From CALCHA01 sp035548175 (lineage in GTDB: Bacteria > Planctomycetota > Phycisphaerae > WQYP01): DNA of 64,000 nt. The DNA is taken from positions 32,968 through 96,967 of the forward strand of contig DASZTO010000052.1 of the NCBI GenBank assembly GCA_035548175.1. Reading direction: 5' to 3'. A program made the translations under genes and the position numbers. This document shows positions 42,462-50,317 of this stretch, in pieces. Numbering within the stretch: the first letter of the stretch is position 1; each line of letters opens with the position of its first letter. The notes under the pieces are model-generated. The model ran no database searches. It had not been told where the DNA came from and saw only the letters and a program-made list of their open reading frames with translations.

Positions 42462-43724
42462 TCATTTTCCGATGAGCCTGGCGACTTCCATGCAATCTTT
42501 GTCGCCGCGGCCGGAGAGGTTGATGACGAGGACCTGGTCTTTGTTCATGGTGGCGGCGAGTTTCATGGCGTGGGCGACGGCGTGGGCGGATTCGAGGGCG
42601 GGGATGATGCCTTCGCGCTGGGCGGCGAGCTGGAAGGCGTCGAGGGCTTCCTGGTCGGAGATGATTTCGTAGGAGACGCGGCCGGCGTCTTTCCAGTAGG
42701 CGTGCTCGGGGCCGACGCCGGGGTAATCGAGGCCTGCGGAGACGGAGTGGACGTCGGCGGTCTGGCCGTCGGAGTTTTGGAGGACGTAGGTGAGGGTTCC
42801 GTGGAGGACGCCGGGCTGTCCGAAGCCGAGTGAGGCGGCGTGCTGACCGAGCGCGGAGCCTTTGCCGCCTGGTTCGACGCCGAAGAGTTTGACGGAGGTG
42901 TCTTCGATGAAGGGGTAGAAGATGCCGGCGGCGTTGGAGCCGCCGCCGACGCAGGCGACGATGGCGTCGGGGAGGCGTCCGAACTGGTCGAGGGATTGGG
43001 CGCGGGTTTCCTGGCCGATGACGGACTGGAAATCGCGAACGATCTGGGGAAAGGGGTGTGGCCCGGCGACGGTGCCGATGATGTAGTGGGTGCTTTCGAC
43101 GGAGCCCATCCAGTCGCGGAGGGCTTCGTTGAGGGCGTCTTTGAGGGTTTTGAGGCCGGACTCGACGGGGATGACGCGTGCGCCCATGAGCTTCATGCGG
43201 AAGACGTTGAGGTTCTGGCGGCGGATGTCTTCGGAGCCCATGTAGACGTCGCAGGAGAGTCCGAAGACGGCGGCGGCGGTGGCGGTGCCGACGCCATGTT
43301 GTCCGGCGCCGGTTTCGGCGATGACGCGTTTTTTGCCCATGCGGAGTGTGAGGAGGGCCTGGCCGATGGTGTTGTTGATTTTGTGGGCGCCGGTGTGGGC
43401 GAGGTCTTCGCGCTTGAGGAAGATGCGTGCGCCGCCGGCGAGTTTGGTGAGGCGCTCGGCGAAGTAAAGCGGGGTGGGGCGTCCGACGAATTGTTTGAGG
43501 TAATAGCGGAACTGCTGTTGGAAGTCGGGGTCTTTTTTGGCGCGTTCGTATTCGTCGGCGAGCTGGCGGACGGCGACCATGAGGGTTTCGGGGACGTAGG
43601 AGCCGCCGTAGGGGCCGAAGCGGCCGTGGGCGTCGGGGACGTCGGCGGAGGCGCGCGGGGCTTGGCGGGCGTGGGCCTGGACGTCTTCGGAGGAGAGGCG
43701 GTCGTTGGCGGCGGGCATAGTCAT
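42462..43724 (-). CDS. trpB: Tryptophan synthase beta chain
   Basis: A PLP enzyme that joins indole with serine in the last step of tryptophan synthesis. The PLP lysine is in REDLAHTGAHKINNTIGQ. Catalytic and phosphate-binding segments AETGAGQHG, GGGSNAAG and the C-terminal NLSGRGDKD are present. The N-terminal block YVPETLM is typical of TrpB. The length is about 420. trpA is not next to it. The start is one of two close ATGs (43724 or 43718). Confidence 0.95.
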   Translation of the reverse strand: MTMPAANDRLSSEDVQAHARQAPRASADVPDAHGRFGPYGGSYVPETLMVAVRQLADEYERAKKDPDFQQQFRYYLKQFVGRPTPLYFAERLTKLAGGARIFLKREDLAHTGAHKINNTIGQALLTLRMGKKRVIAETGAGQHGVGTATAAAVFGLSCDVYMGSEDIRRQNLNVFRMKLMGARVIPVESGLKTLKDALNEALRDWMGSVESTHYIIGTVAGPHPFPQIVRDFQSVIGQETRAQSLDQFGRLPDAIVACVGGGSNAAGIFYPFIEDTSVKLFGVEPGGKGSALGQHAASLGFGQPGVLHGTLTYVLQNSDGQTADVHSVSAGLDYPGVGPEHAYWKDAGRVSYEIISDQEALDAFQLAAQREGIIPALESAHAVAHAMKLAATMNKDQVLVINLSGRGDKDCMEVARLIGK

Positions 43725-43801
43725 GGCACCATCATAGGGGGGCGCGGGGGCGGGCGCAAAGCGACCGGGAGCGAAGCGCATGGGGCGCGTCGGAGGGCGA
43801 C

Positions 43802-43829
43802 TTGTCTGGCCGGGGGCCTCTGCTAAGAT
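43802..43829 (+). promoter_or_regulatory. Promoter of tRNA-Ala
   Basis: TTGTCT (43802-43807), 16 bp, then TAAGAT (43824-43829) with TGC directly upstream (extended -10). Transcription would start about 20 bases before the tRNA. Confidence 0.6.
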
Positions 43830-43857
43830 GGGCGACGGTGGTGGGGAAGGGCGACGC

Positions 43858-43930
43858 GGGGACGTAGCTCAATTGGGAGAGCACTAGCTTTGCAAGCTAG
43901 GGGTTGCCGGTTCGATCCCGGTCGTCTCCA
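43858..43930 (+). tRNA. tRNA-Ala (UGC anticodon)
   Basis: The 73-base cloverleaf has acceptor GGGGACG / CGTCTCC with one G-T pair, a D arm AGCTCAATTGGGAGAGC, an anticodon stem CTAGC / GCTAG with loop TTTGCAA (anticodon TGC), and a T arm with GGTTCGATCC. The discriminator is A and the 3' CCA is not encoded beyond it. Confidence 0.96.
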
Positions 43931-43994
43931 GTGGGGAGGGAAATGGGGAGCGGGCCACGCGGGTGAGGCGAGGCCCGTACCCGAGGACGAAGGA

Positions 43995-44111
43995 TCAGCG
44001 GCCGAGCATTTTGGCGATGATGAAGATGAGGACGGCCCCGCCGAAGCCGCCGCCGAGGAGGAGGTAGAGGAGGGAGTAACCGATTGCGCCAACTGCTTGA
44101 ATGGTATCCAT
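43995..44111 (-). CDS. 38-residue single-pass membrane protein
   Basis: A short gene with an excellent ribosome site (AAGGAG seven bases before the ATG). The product is one glycine-rich hydrophobic helix (GYSLLYLLLGGGFGGAVLIFIIA) followed by KMLGR. Third positions are almost all C, like minus-strand genes nearby. It lies between two tRNA genes. The function is unknown. The Gly-rich helix could mediate oligomerisation. Confidence 0.6.
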   Translation of the reverse strand: MDTIQAVGAIGYSLLYLLLGGGFGGAVLIFIIAKMLGR

Positions 44112-44280
44112 AAAGGACTCCTTGTGTTCGACGGGAGGGGATAAAGCATGCGGAGTGCCAGCGCGGAAAAATCCGCGGTTGTGCCGGTTGACGGCGTGCG
44201 GGGGCGGTTGGGTAGAGGGTGCGAGGAGCGTGGGGATGGGAGGAGGAGCGGTGGGATCGGTGGGACGGGGGGAGGGGGAA

Positions 44281-44309
44281 TTGCCTTTGGAGTAGGGAAA
44301 CGGTATGGT
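44281..44309 (+). promoter_or_regulatory. Promoter of tRNA-Val
   Basis: TTGCCT (44281-44286), 17 bp, then TATGGT (44304-44309), about 20 bases before the tRNA. Confidence 0.5.
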
Positions 44310-44328
44310 GATTGGCCGTTCGTTTGTC

Positions 44329-44402
44329 GGGCGATTAGCTCAGTTGGTTAGAGCGCATGCATGACACGCATGAGGTCACAGGTTCGAATCCTGTATCGCC
44401 CA
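44329..44402 (+). tRNA. tRNA-Val (GAC anticodon), integration target
   Basis: The 74-base cloverleaf has acceptor GGGCGAT / ATCGCCC, D arm AGCTCAGTTGGTTAGAGC, anticodon stem CATGC / GCATG with loop ATGACAC (anticodon GAC), and T arm ACAGGTTCGAATCCTGT. The discriminator is A. The gene is intact. Its last 44 bases are also the left attachment site of an integrated element. Confidence 0.96.
44359..44402. repeat. attL: 3' end of tRNA-Val, direct repeat copy 1
   Basis: A 44-base sequence, from GCATGACACGCATGAGGTCA to the terminal ATCGCCCA, is identical to 60089-60132. It covers the anticodon loop through the discriminator base, as is typical for tyrosine recombinases that insert into tRNA genes without damaging them. 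Confidence 0.95.
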
Positions 44403-44480
44403 ATAGGATATAAGTTGAGCTGAACGCATGCTTTATGCGTACCCGCCTCGCGGCGGTGCGGCTCCTGAAGGCTCGAAAAT

Positions 44481-44500
44481 ACCCTGTATTACTACAGGGT
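44481..44500. promoter_or_regulatory. Perfect inverted repeat upstream of integrase 1
   Basis: ACCCTGTA - TTAC - TACAGGGT is an eight-bp perfect inverted repeat, 20 bases before the integrase ATG. It may be an operator or an mRNA hairpin. It contains CTACAG, a hexamer that occurs three times near the other end of the element (59957-59991). Confidence 0.5.
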
Positions 44501-44520
44501 TGCCGAAAGGAGTGCCCGCC

Positions 44521-45831
44521 ATGGCCCGCAAAGCCAAGTCACTGCGCGTCCCAAACTACTGCCTTCACAAGCCCTCAGGCCAAGCCTACGTCTGCCTGTC
44601 GGGTAGGTTTTTCTACCTAGGCAAGTACAAACTGAGGCCGGACGGGAAACCCGACTGCCCCCGCTACCATGAACTCATCGCCGAGTGGATTGCGGGGCGC
44701 ACGACCCCAGTGGCGGAGGCCGCCCCCGACGCATCCCCTGACGCGCCGGCGGCGAGGGAGCTGACGGTGGAGGAGGTGGTGGCGCGCTTTTGGGAACACG
44801 CGAAGGGCTACTACAAACTCGCGGACGGAAGCCAGAGCAGCGAAACGGAGTCTTTCCGTCAGGCGCTCCGCCCCCTGCGCCGCCTCTTCGGGGGCACGCC
44901 AGCAAAGGACTTCGGACCCAAGCGGTTCAAGGCGGTCCGCGATGAAATGGTGCGGATGGGGTGGTGTCGGACCAACGTGAACCGGCAGGCGGCGCGGGTG
45001 CGGCAAGTGTTCAAGTGGGCGACGGAGGAGGAGCTGGTTCCGGGCGTCGTGCTACACGCTTTGAAGGCGGTGCGGGGACTGCGCCCGCATACCGACAACG
45101 TGAAAGAATCCGCGCCTGTCAAGCCGGTGACAGAGCACGCCGTCGATGCGGTGCGGCCGCTGGTATCGCGCCAAGTGGCGGCGCTCATTGATCTGCAACT
45201 TCATACCGGGATGCGCCCGGGCGAGGCGGTCATTATGCGGGCGGCGGACCTGGCGGACCTGGACAAGAAGGTCTGGCTCTACCGCCCGCCCCGCCACAAA
45301 ACCGCCCACCATGGCAAAGCCCGCGAAATTCTCATCGGTCCGAAGGCACAGGAGGTCTTACGCCCGTTTTTCACAACTAACCCAAAGGCGTATCTTTTCT
45401 CCCCACGGGACGCCGACGCGGAGGCGGGGGTGAAGGGCGGCAATCCGGGGGACCGCTACACGGTGGCTTCCTACCGCCGCGCCATTGCCCGCGCGTGCGA
45501 TGAGGCATTCCCCCTGACGCCGGACCTGGCTCACATGGCGCGCCGCGCAAGGCAGTGGCGGGCAGCGTACGCGAAGGTCAACGGCAAGCGCCTCCCGCTG
45601 AAAAAGTGCCCCCCCCGGATTCTGAAAATGTGGGAGGCGGTGAACGACTTCCTCGCCGCCAACCGCTGGCATCCCCACCAGCTCCGCCACACCTTCGCAA
45701 CGGCGATCCGCGCGACGCACGGATTGGAAGTCGCACAGATATTGCTCGGCCACGCCGATACAAAAACGACCCTGCAATACGCCGAACAGGACACGCGCCG
45801 CGCGATGGAAGTAATGCGGGAGGTGGGGTGA
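44521..45831 (+). CDS. Tyrosine recombinase / integrase of element 1
   Basis: A 436-residue integrase. The N-terminus (VPNYCLHKPSGQAYVCLSG, then YLGKY) is the small DNA-binding domain shared with the integrase at 60209. A SAM-like core-binding domain follows (about residues 75-170). The catalytic domain has Arg in HTGMRPGEAVIM, His-x-x-Arg in HPHQLRHTFAT, LLGHAD, and the nucleophile Tyr in LQYAEQD. The ATG at 44521 has AAAGGAG upstream. It starts 119 bases after the tRNA, as expected for an integrase next to its attachment site. Confidence 0.95.
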   Translation: MARKAKSLRVPNYCLHKPSGQAYVCLSGRFFYLGKYKLRPDGKPDCPRYHELIAEWIAGRTTPVAEAAPDASPDAPAARELTVEEVVARFWEHAKGYYKLADGSQSSETESFRQALRPLRRLFGGTPAKDFGPKRFKAVRDEMVRMGWCRTNVNRQAARVRQVFKWATEEELVPGVVLHALKAVRGLRPHTDNVKESAPVKPVTEHAVDAVRPLVSRQVAALIDLQLHTGMRPGEAVIMRAADLADLDKKVWLYRPPRHKTAHHGKAREILIGPKAQEVLRPFFTTNPKAYLFSPRDADAEAGVKGGNPGDRYTVASYRRAIARACDEAFPLTPDLAHMARRARQWRAAYAKVNGKRLPLKKCPPRILKMWEAVNDFLAANRWHPHQLRHTFATAIRATHGLEVAQILLGHADTKTTLQYAEQDTRRAMEVMREVG

Positions 45832-45854
45832 TGGCAACGACGCCCCACCGCAAA

Positions 45855-46106
45855 CTACTCATCGGTGAAGCGGATGCCCAGCACGTCATTCATGCGCATC
45901 ATGTTTTCCGCGGAGATGCCGGTGATGCCGCGCAGATAATCGTAGACGAGCGACCGGCTCATATGCTTTTCAAGCTGCACGTGGAGCCACGCGATGTTCC
46001 GCTTCCGGCGCTTGAGCGCCTCCCGCACCGCCACCCGATGGTCCCGCCATTTCGCCATGGTCCCAGACATCCGATCCGCAACAACCGCGATCATGTTACA
46101 CCCCAT
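45855..46106 (-). CDS. Repressor-like HTH protein of element 1
   Basis: The 83 residues contain an XRE/Cro-like helix-turn-helix, RRKRNIAWLHVQLEKHMSRSLVYDYLRGITGISAENMMRMNDVLGI. It is the only leftward gene near the left end and diverges from the operon at 46194. The space between them holds a strong promoter overlaid by an inverted repeat. This is the layout of a lysogeny-type control region, so it is probably the master repressor. The start may be 46106, 46094 or 46061. Confidence 0.7.
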   Translation of the reverse strand: MGCNMIAVVADRMSGTMAKWRDHRVAVREALKRRKRNIAWLHVQLEKHMSRSLVYDYLRGITGISAENMMRMNDVLGIRFTDE

Positions 46107-46121
46107 TCATGCAGGCTAAAA

Positions 46122-46156
46122 GTACAACTTGACTGTACACAGTGAGGCTGTATTAT
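46122..46156 (+). promoter_or_regulatory. Early promoter with operator palindrome
   Basis: TTGACT (46129-46134), 16 bp, then TATTAT (46151-46156) is the best promoter match in the element. GTACA-N7-TGTAC (46122-46138) overlaps the -35 box and is a candidate binding site for the divergent repressor-like protein. Confidence 0.65.
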
Positions 46157-46193
46157 AGTCCCGAATCCCGTTCACTTTCAAAGGAGAAATGCC

Positions 46194-46541
46194 GTGGCCG
46201 TGAAAACCCCCAAGAAACCCGCTGAGGCGACTGCGCCGATCCCCAGAGGTGTCACCCCCTTGGACCCTCGACACGCCCTCAACCTGCTGGAGGAGGTCAT
46301 GCAACGGGTGCGCATGGCGCAGGTTCCCGATGTCGATCCCGACGATGGCGACGCGGACCGGCTCTGGTGTCAGTTCGAAGGCGTCGCAAGCCCGAACATG
46401 ATGCACATGGGCGATGGCGATCTGCGGGACTTCCGCGATGGGTTGGAGAACGCGGTGGACATTGTGGCGAACCTGACCAGCGCGATGATGAGGGCGGCGG
46501 TGTGGCGGCGCGTGAGGGGGGAAGTCGGGGGTGGCGCATGA
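46194..46541 (+). CDS. Hypothetical protein, first gene of the early operon
   Basis: The 115 residues start at a GTG with AAGGAG seven bases upstream. An ATG five bases earlier is out of frame. The N-terminus is Lys/Pro-rich and the rest is helical and acidic (LNLLEEVMQRVRMAQVPDVDPDDGDADRLW; DLRDFRDGLENAVDIVANL). It is not recognised. Its stop overlaps the next start (ATGA). Confidence 0.6.
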   Translation: MAVKTPKKPAEATAPIPRGVTPLDPRHALNLLEEVMQRVRMAQVPDVDPDDGDADRLWCQFEGVASPNMMHMGDGDLRDFRDGLENAVDIVANLTSAMMRAAVWRRVRGEVGGGA

Positions 46542-46840
46542 GGGGCACGCCGAAAGAGCGGCGCATCACGCGCAAGCTCATGGAAATCGAGGCGGCCATC
46601 CGCGCGATGCCCGACGCCGAAAATATCGCCGACGATGTTTTGGCGGCGCTCCGCCACGTCGCGCGGCGAGAAGAACTCGCAAAGGAGTACACGGCGGAAG
46701 TTCACCGCCGGATCATGCGGATGCCCGATCCGGTGGGCGCGTGCAAAGCCATCCTCGCCGAACTCCCGGCGCAGGCCGGCTCATCGATATCGAACCCATC
46801 CGACTTCACCTTGCGGCTGGCGGACGGAGGTGCGGCATGA
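46538..46840 (+). CDS. Hypothetical helical protein, 100 residues
   Basis: A charged, mostly helical small protein (TRKLMEIEAAIRAMPDAENIADDVLAALRHVARREELAKEY) with no recognised domain. It starts within ATGA of the preceding stop and ends in ATGA with the next gene, so the string is translationally coupled. Confidence 0.6.
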   Translation: MRGTPKERRITRKLMEIEAAIRAMPDAENIADDVLAALRHVARREELAKEYTAEVHRRIMRMPDPVGACKAILAELPAQAGSSISNPSDFTLRLADGGAA

Positions 46841-47067
46841 GGAAAACCAAACCAGTGGAAAACGGTGCAGTCCTGGCTGACATCGAACCGCTGTTAACCC
46901 CGGAAGGTGTCCGGCTGGCCCGCCGGATACTGTGGCGGCTGATTATGCGAGAGCCCGCGTATTTCCTGAGAAAACCACCCGCGCTCGCAGTGGTTTTGAA
47001 GGAACGGGACACGCGACGAACGGCTTCCGGGAATTTCCGCTTTCCGGTTGGCGGAGGTGACGCATGA
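46837..47067 (+). CDS. Hypothetical protein, 76 residues
   Basis: A small basic protein with one amphipathic helix (TPEGVRLARRILWRLIMREPAYFL). It is coupled by ATGA on both sides. No family is recognised. It could be a small DNA- or protein-binding accessory factor, but nothing in the sequence shows which. Confidence 0.55.
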   Translation: MRKTKPVENGAVLADIEPLLTPEGVRLARRILWRLIMREPAYFLRKPPALAVVLKERDTRRTASGNFRFPVGGGDA

Positions 47068-47360
47068 CGAGCAATGACCTTACGCGGGTGCCGGAGCAAA
47101 CGACGGCGTTTCCCATCGGGCGCGTGTCGGACGAGTTGCAGTCATTCCTCTTCTACCGCGCGGCGAAGATGCCGGCGGCGGAGCTGGCGGCGCTGCTGCG
47201 GGAGTTTCACGCGCAGAGCGGATGCGGAGGCGACGCCGACGCGTTTGTGGGTGCCGTGCTGGCGCACAACGCTGGCTGGCGGCTCGCGGTGGAGCGGACG
47301 CGGCGGGAGCAAGCGGCAGCGGAAGCCGGTGCGAGGCGACTGGCCGCGAGCGTGCAGTGA
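47064..47360 (+). CDS. Hypothetical protein, 98 residues
   Basis: Last gene of the coupled early string. It is alanine-rich and helical in its second half (AELAALLREFHAQSGCGGDADAFVGAVLAHNAGWRLAVERTRREQAAAEAGARRLAA). It overlaps the previous stop by ATGA and is not recognised. Confidence 0.55.
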   Translation: MTSNDLTRVPEQTTAFPIGRVSDELQSFLFYRAAKMPAAELAALLREFHAQSGCGGDADAFVGAVLAHNAGWRLAVERTRREQAAAEAGARRLAASVQ

Positions 47361-47447
47361 GGCGGCATCATGGGGCATCCGCGCGGCAGGCGGCGCGGGT
47401 GTCCCCGGCGTCGCCGATCTTTAAGTTTTGAGAAAAACCGATGGTTC

Positions 47448-47461
47448 CTTAGCTTGCTAAG
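47448..47461. promoter_or_regulatory. Inverted repeat before the topoisomerase gene
   Basis: CTTAGC-TT-GCTAAG is a perfect six-bp inverted repeat, 28 bases before the ATG at 47490, in the only sizeable gap of this region. It may be an operator. Confidence 0.35.
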
Positions 47462-47489
47462 TCGGGGACCGAAAAGGCGAAAACTTCAA

Positions 47490-48851
47490 ATGTTCAAGCG
47501 TGACGATTGGACCTTGTTCCGGGCAATGGACACCCTCATATCACAGGCGGGGGTGCCACCCGACCGGCTGCGGAGGCTTGTGGTTAAAGAGCTTGCGGAC
47601 AACGCCTTGGACGCGGCCGGGGGCGCTGCGGTGGTGGAGCTGGACGATGGCTCATACGTTGTGCAGGATGTCGGCCCCGGCATCCCCGGCACGGATGAGG
47701 AAATCGCCGCGTTGTTCTCGATCCGCCGCCCGCTGACATCATCCAAGCTGGTGAGACTCCCAACGCGGGGCGCGATGGGCAACGGTCTACGGGTTGTGGC
47801 GGGAGCGGTCATGGCGTCCGGCGGCAGGCTGGTGGTGACAACGGGGGGCAGGACGTTGACCCTTTGCCCCCAAGATGACGGCGGCACCGCCATTGTGAAT
47901 TGCTCGCCAAGCCCGAACCGTTCCCCGGGCACGCGGATCGAGGTGTCGCTGGGAGATACCGTTCCAGCAGACCCCGACCCGCTGATCTGGGCGGAGGTGG
48001 CCATTGCGTTCGCGGACGGGGGGACACGGTACAAGGGTAAGACGTCCGGATGGTGGTATGACGCCGACACGTTTTTTGAATTGTGCAGCGCCGCCGGCGA
48101 GCGGACGGTGAGGGAGGTGGTGGAAGGGATGGATGGATGCACCGGCGCGAAGGCTGGGGAGGTTGCGGCCGGTTTTGCCGGGCGGCGAGCGGCGGACATT
48201 TCCCGTGATGAGGCGTCGCGGCTCCTGGGGGAAATTCGGGCGCGATCAAGAGAGGTGAAACCGTCGCGGCTGGGTTACATCGGGGACATCGATGGGTACG
48301 TGCGAGGAAAGGTGGAGGGCGTTCGGGGCCGGGACGGTGGACGCGGGGGGCCGGCGGCAAGGGTGCCCTTTGTGGTGGAGGCGTTTGCGAAGGTGCAGGA
48401 CGCGGATTCTGTGATGGTGCTGGTGAACCGCTCGCCGATCACGGGCGAGGTGAGCGTTTGGCGGGGCGATGGTGACACGGCGAAAATTATTCTGGCGGGG
48501 TGCGGACTCAATCACAACATCAAGGTGGGGAGGCGGAAGCTGGGGCTGGTGGTGAACGTCACGACCCCCTACATGCCGGTGGTGAGCGGCGGCAAAGCGC
48601 CGGACCTCAGCGAGTTTGTTGAAGCCATCGCAAGCGCGGTCATTACGGCGGCGCGGCGAGCGAAGGCGCTAGCGGGCAAGGGTGCGGGGAAACTCACAAC
48701 TAAAGACATCATTGTGCGCAATCTCCCTCTTGCGGTGGCGAAGGCCAGCGGGGACGGGCAATATCGTTACAGCATCCGCCAGTTGTTCTACGCGAGGCAG
48801 CCCGCTGGCGCAGGCGGAGGGAGTGACGATCAATTACCCGTGGTTTTGTGA
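47490..48851 (+). CDS. Topo VI-B/Topo VIII-like GHKL ATPase fused to the start of an A-like domain
   Basis: Type IIB topoisomerase B part. ATP-binding GHKL motifs are KELADNALDAA (residues 33-43), QDVGPGIPG (59-67) and PTRGAMGNGLRV (91-102). A transducer follows, with VNRSPIT, LGLVVNVTTPYMPV and the probable switch lysine in SGGKAP. After it the chain runs on into the winged-helix (5Y-CAP) motif YRYSIRQLFYA with the probable catalytic Tyr434, then loses the frame near Pro438 and stops at 453. The following frame holds the rest of the A part. Such B-A fusions define Topo VIII. Confidence 0.8.
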   Translation: MFKRDDWTLFRAMDTLISQAGVPPDRLRRLVVKELADNALDAAGGAAVVELDDGSYVVQDVGPGIPGTDEEIAALFSIRRPLTSSKLVRLPTRGAMGNGLRVVAGAVMASGGRLVVTTGGRTLTLCPQDDGGTAIVNCSPSPNRSPGTRIEVSLGDTVPADPDPLIWAEVAIAFADGGTRYKGKTSGWWYDADTFFELCSAAGERTVREVVEGMDGCTGAKAGEVAAGFAGRRAADISRDEASRLLGEIRARSREVKPSRLGYIGDIDGYVRGKVEGVRGRDGGRGGPAARVPFVVEAFAKVQDADSVMVLVNRSPITGEVSVWRGDGDTAKIILAGCGLNHNIKVGRRKLGLVVNVTTPYMPVVSGGKAPDLSEFVEAIASAVITAARRAKALAGKGAGKLTTKDIIVRNLPLAVAKASGDGQYRYSIRQLFYARQPAGAGGGSDDQLPVVL

Positions 48852-49743
48852 CGTGGTGGGGACCCACGAGGCGGCGACGGGGGCGGACGTTCCGGGCATC
48901 TATCGGGATGCGAGAGGCATTTTGTATCACCCGCACGAGGGGCGGGATATTCCGTTGGGGACGATGGCGGTGGAGCGGTACGAGCGCCCGGCGTGGACGT
49001 TCAACAAGGTGCTGTATTCTGAAAAGGAAGGCATTTTTGAGATATTGAAGCAAGAGCGGTGGCCGGAGAAAAACGACTGCGCGCTGCTGACCAGCAAGGG
49101 CTTTGCATCGCGGGCGGCGCGTGACGTGCTCGATCTCATGGGAGAGACTTCCGAAGATATCCTGTTTTTTTTGATTCACGATGCCGACGCCTACGGCACG
49201 AGCATTTACCAATCTCTGCAAGAAGCAGCCAAAGCCCGGGCGGGGCGGACGGTGCGCGTGGTGAATCTGGGTTTGGAACCCGATGAGGCGATGGCGATGG
49301 GGTTGGAACCGGAAAAGGTGGAATCGAAGCGCAAGGCACACGCTGTTGCGGACTACGTTACCGATCCGAAGTGGCGGAAGTGGCTGCAAACGCATCGTAT
49401 CGAACTCAACGCCATGCCGACGCCAACGCTGCTGCGGTGGCTCGACACGAAGATGGAACGGTGGCACAACGGCAAGGTGATACCGCCGGCGGCGGTGCTG
49501 ACCGCTGAACTGGCGGATCGGGTACGGAAGGCGGCGCGGGAGCAGATTACCGAGCGGTTGCTGCGGGAGGCGAAGGTAGATGACCTGGTGACGGTGGCGG
49601 TGGACGCGTTGGCCGAGACGATTCACGCCGCCGAGAGGGATTTGGATATAACGGTGATGCGTGGACTGTTCACCGCGACGGAAAAGTTATGGACCGCACC
49701 CATGCAAGAGTTGGCCGAGAAGATTGTGAACAAGGAGGAATAG
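48823..49743 (+). CDS. Topo VI-A/Topo VIII-like TOPRIM part (frame +1 to the preceding gene)
   Basis: Continuation of the type IIB topoisomerase in another frame. The TOPRIM domain is visible. Its Glu is in VLYSEKEGIFEIL, then come CALLTSKGFASRAARDVLDL and the acidic pair in FFLIHDADAYGTSIYQSL. About 120 helical residues follow. The catalytic Tyr of the A subunit is not in this frame but at the end of the preceding one. The frame is open and homologous-looking from about 48805, and GTG 48823 is the first usable separate start. A +1 shift at CCC-G (48801-48804) would give one B-A protein of about 750 residues. Confidence 0.78.
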   Translation: MTINYPWFCDVVGTHEAATGADVPGIYRDARGILYHPHEGRDIPLGTMAVERYERPAWTFNKVLYSEKEGIFEILKQERWPEKNDCALLTSKGFASRAARDVLDLMGETSEDILFFLIHDADAYGTSIYQSLQEAAKARAGRTVRVVNLGLEPDEAMAMGLEPEKVESKRKAHAVADYVTDPKWRKWLQTHRIELNAMPTPTLLRWLDTKMERWHNGKVIPPAAVLTAELADRVRKAAREQITERLLREAKVDDLVTVAVDALAETIHAAERDLDITVMRGLFTATEKLWTAPMQELAEKIVNKEE

Positions 49744-49745
49744 AA

Positions 49746-49904
49746 GTGGACAAGCGCCGCAAACCCCGCCGCATCGCGGGCAAGCCCACCCCGGTCCCCG
49801 CCGACGTGCAAGAGCGCATCGACGCGCTCATCGGGGAGGTGGGATTGGACGTGGCGGAGGTGATGGGGCTGACGGTGGCGACGGAGCGCCGGCGGAGCAG
49901 ATAA
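49746..49904 (+). CDS. Small basic protein, 52 residues
   Basis: It starts at GTG with AAGGAGG nine bases upstream, two bases after the topoisomerase stop. The sequence is very basic at the start (DKRRKPRRIAGKP), then forms one helix (PADVQERIDALIGEVGLDVAEVMGL). It could bind nucleic acid or the topoisomerase. That is speculation from position. Confidence 0.5.
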   Translation: MDKRRKPRRIAGKPTPVPADVQERIDALIGEVGLDVAEVMGLTVATERRRSR

Positions 49905-50011
49905 TTTCAACGGGCAAGCGGCTGATCCCCGCTTGAACGGTTCGGGGCGGGGCGCGTTCACCTCATGGCGCGTCCCGTCCCGGCCGGCCCGGTTACATGA
50001 GGTATGGGCCG

Positions 50012-50317
50012 ATGGCCGACAAGTTTGATTTTTCCAGCCCCCAGGTTCAGCAGGTACTGCGGGAGGTTTTTTTTGATGTGCTTGGTGGGGCGGAGGTGTT
50101 CGGTGATGTGGCCGACTATTTTGAGGGAAGGAAAACCCTTGGCGAGATTGCGCGGGAATACGACATTTCGGTAAGCGCCGCGAGGAAGCGGGCGGAGCGC
50201 GTCCGCTCCGTGCTGAAGCGCTATGGGATTTTCCCTGCGAAGTGGGAGGCGGCGAGAACGAAGGCGCGAGAGAGATACGCGCGCAAAGGGATGAAGCGGG
50301 AGGATTGCGCACCATAA
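50012..50317 (+). CDS. Sigma-region-4-like HTH protein
   Basis: The 101 residues contain a helix-turn-helix of the sigma70 region 4 kind: TLGEIAREYDISVSAARKRAERVRSVLKRYGIF, preceded by a helical domain. It lacks region 2, so it is not a full sigma factor. It may be a late-gene activator of the element. The repeat cluster of TGCGCACC begins within its last codons. Confidence 0.6.
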   Translation: MADKFDFSSPQVQQVLREVFFDVLGGAEVFGDVADYFEGRKTLGEIAREYDISVSAARKRAERVRSVLKRYGIFPAKWEAARTKARERYARKGMKREDCAP

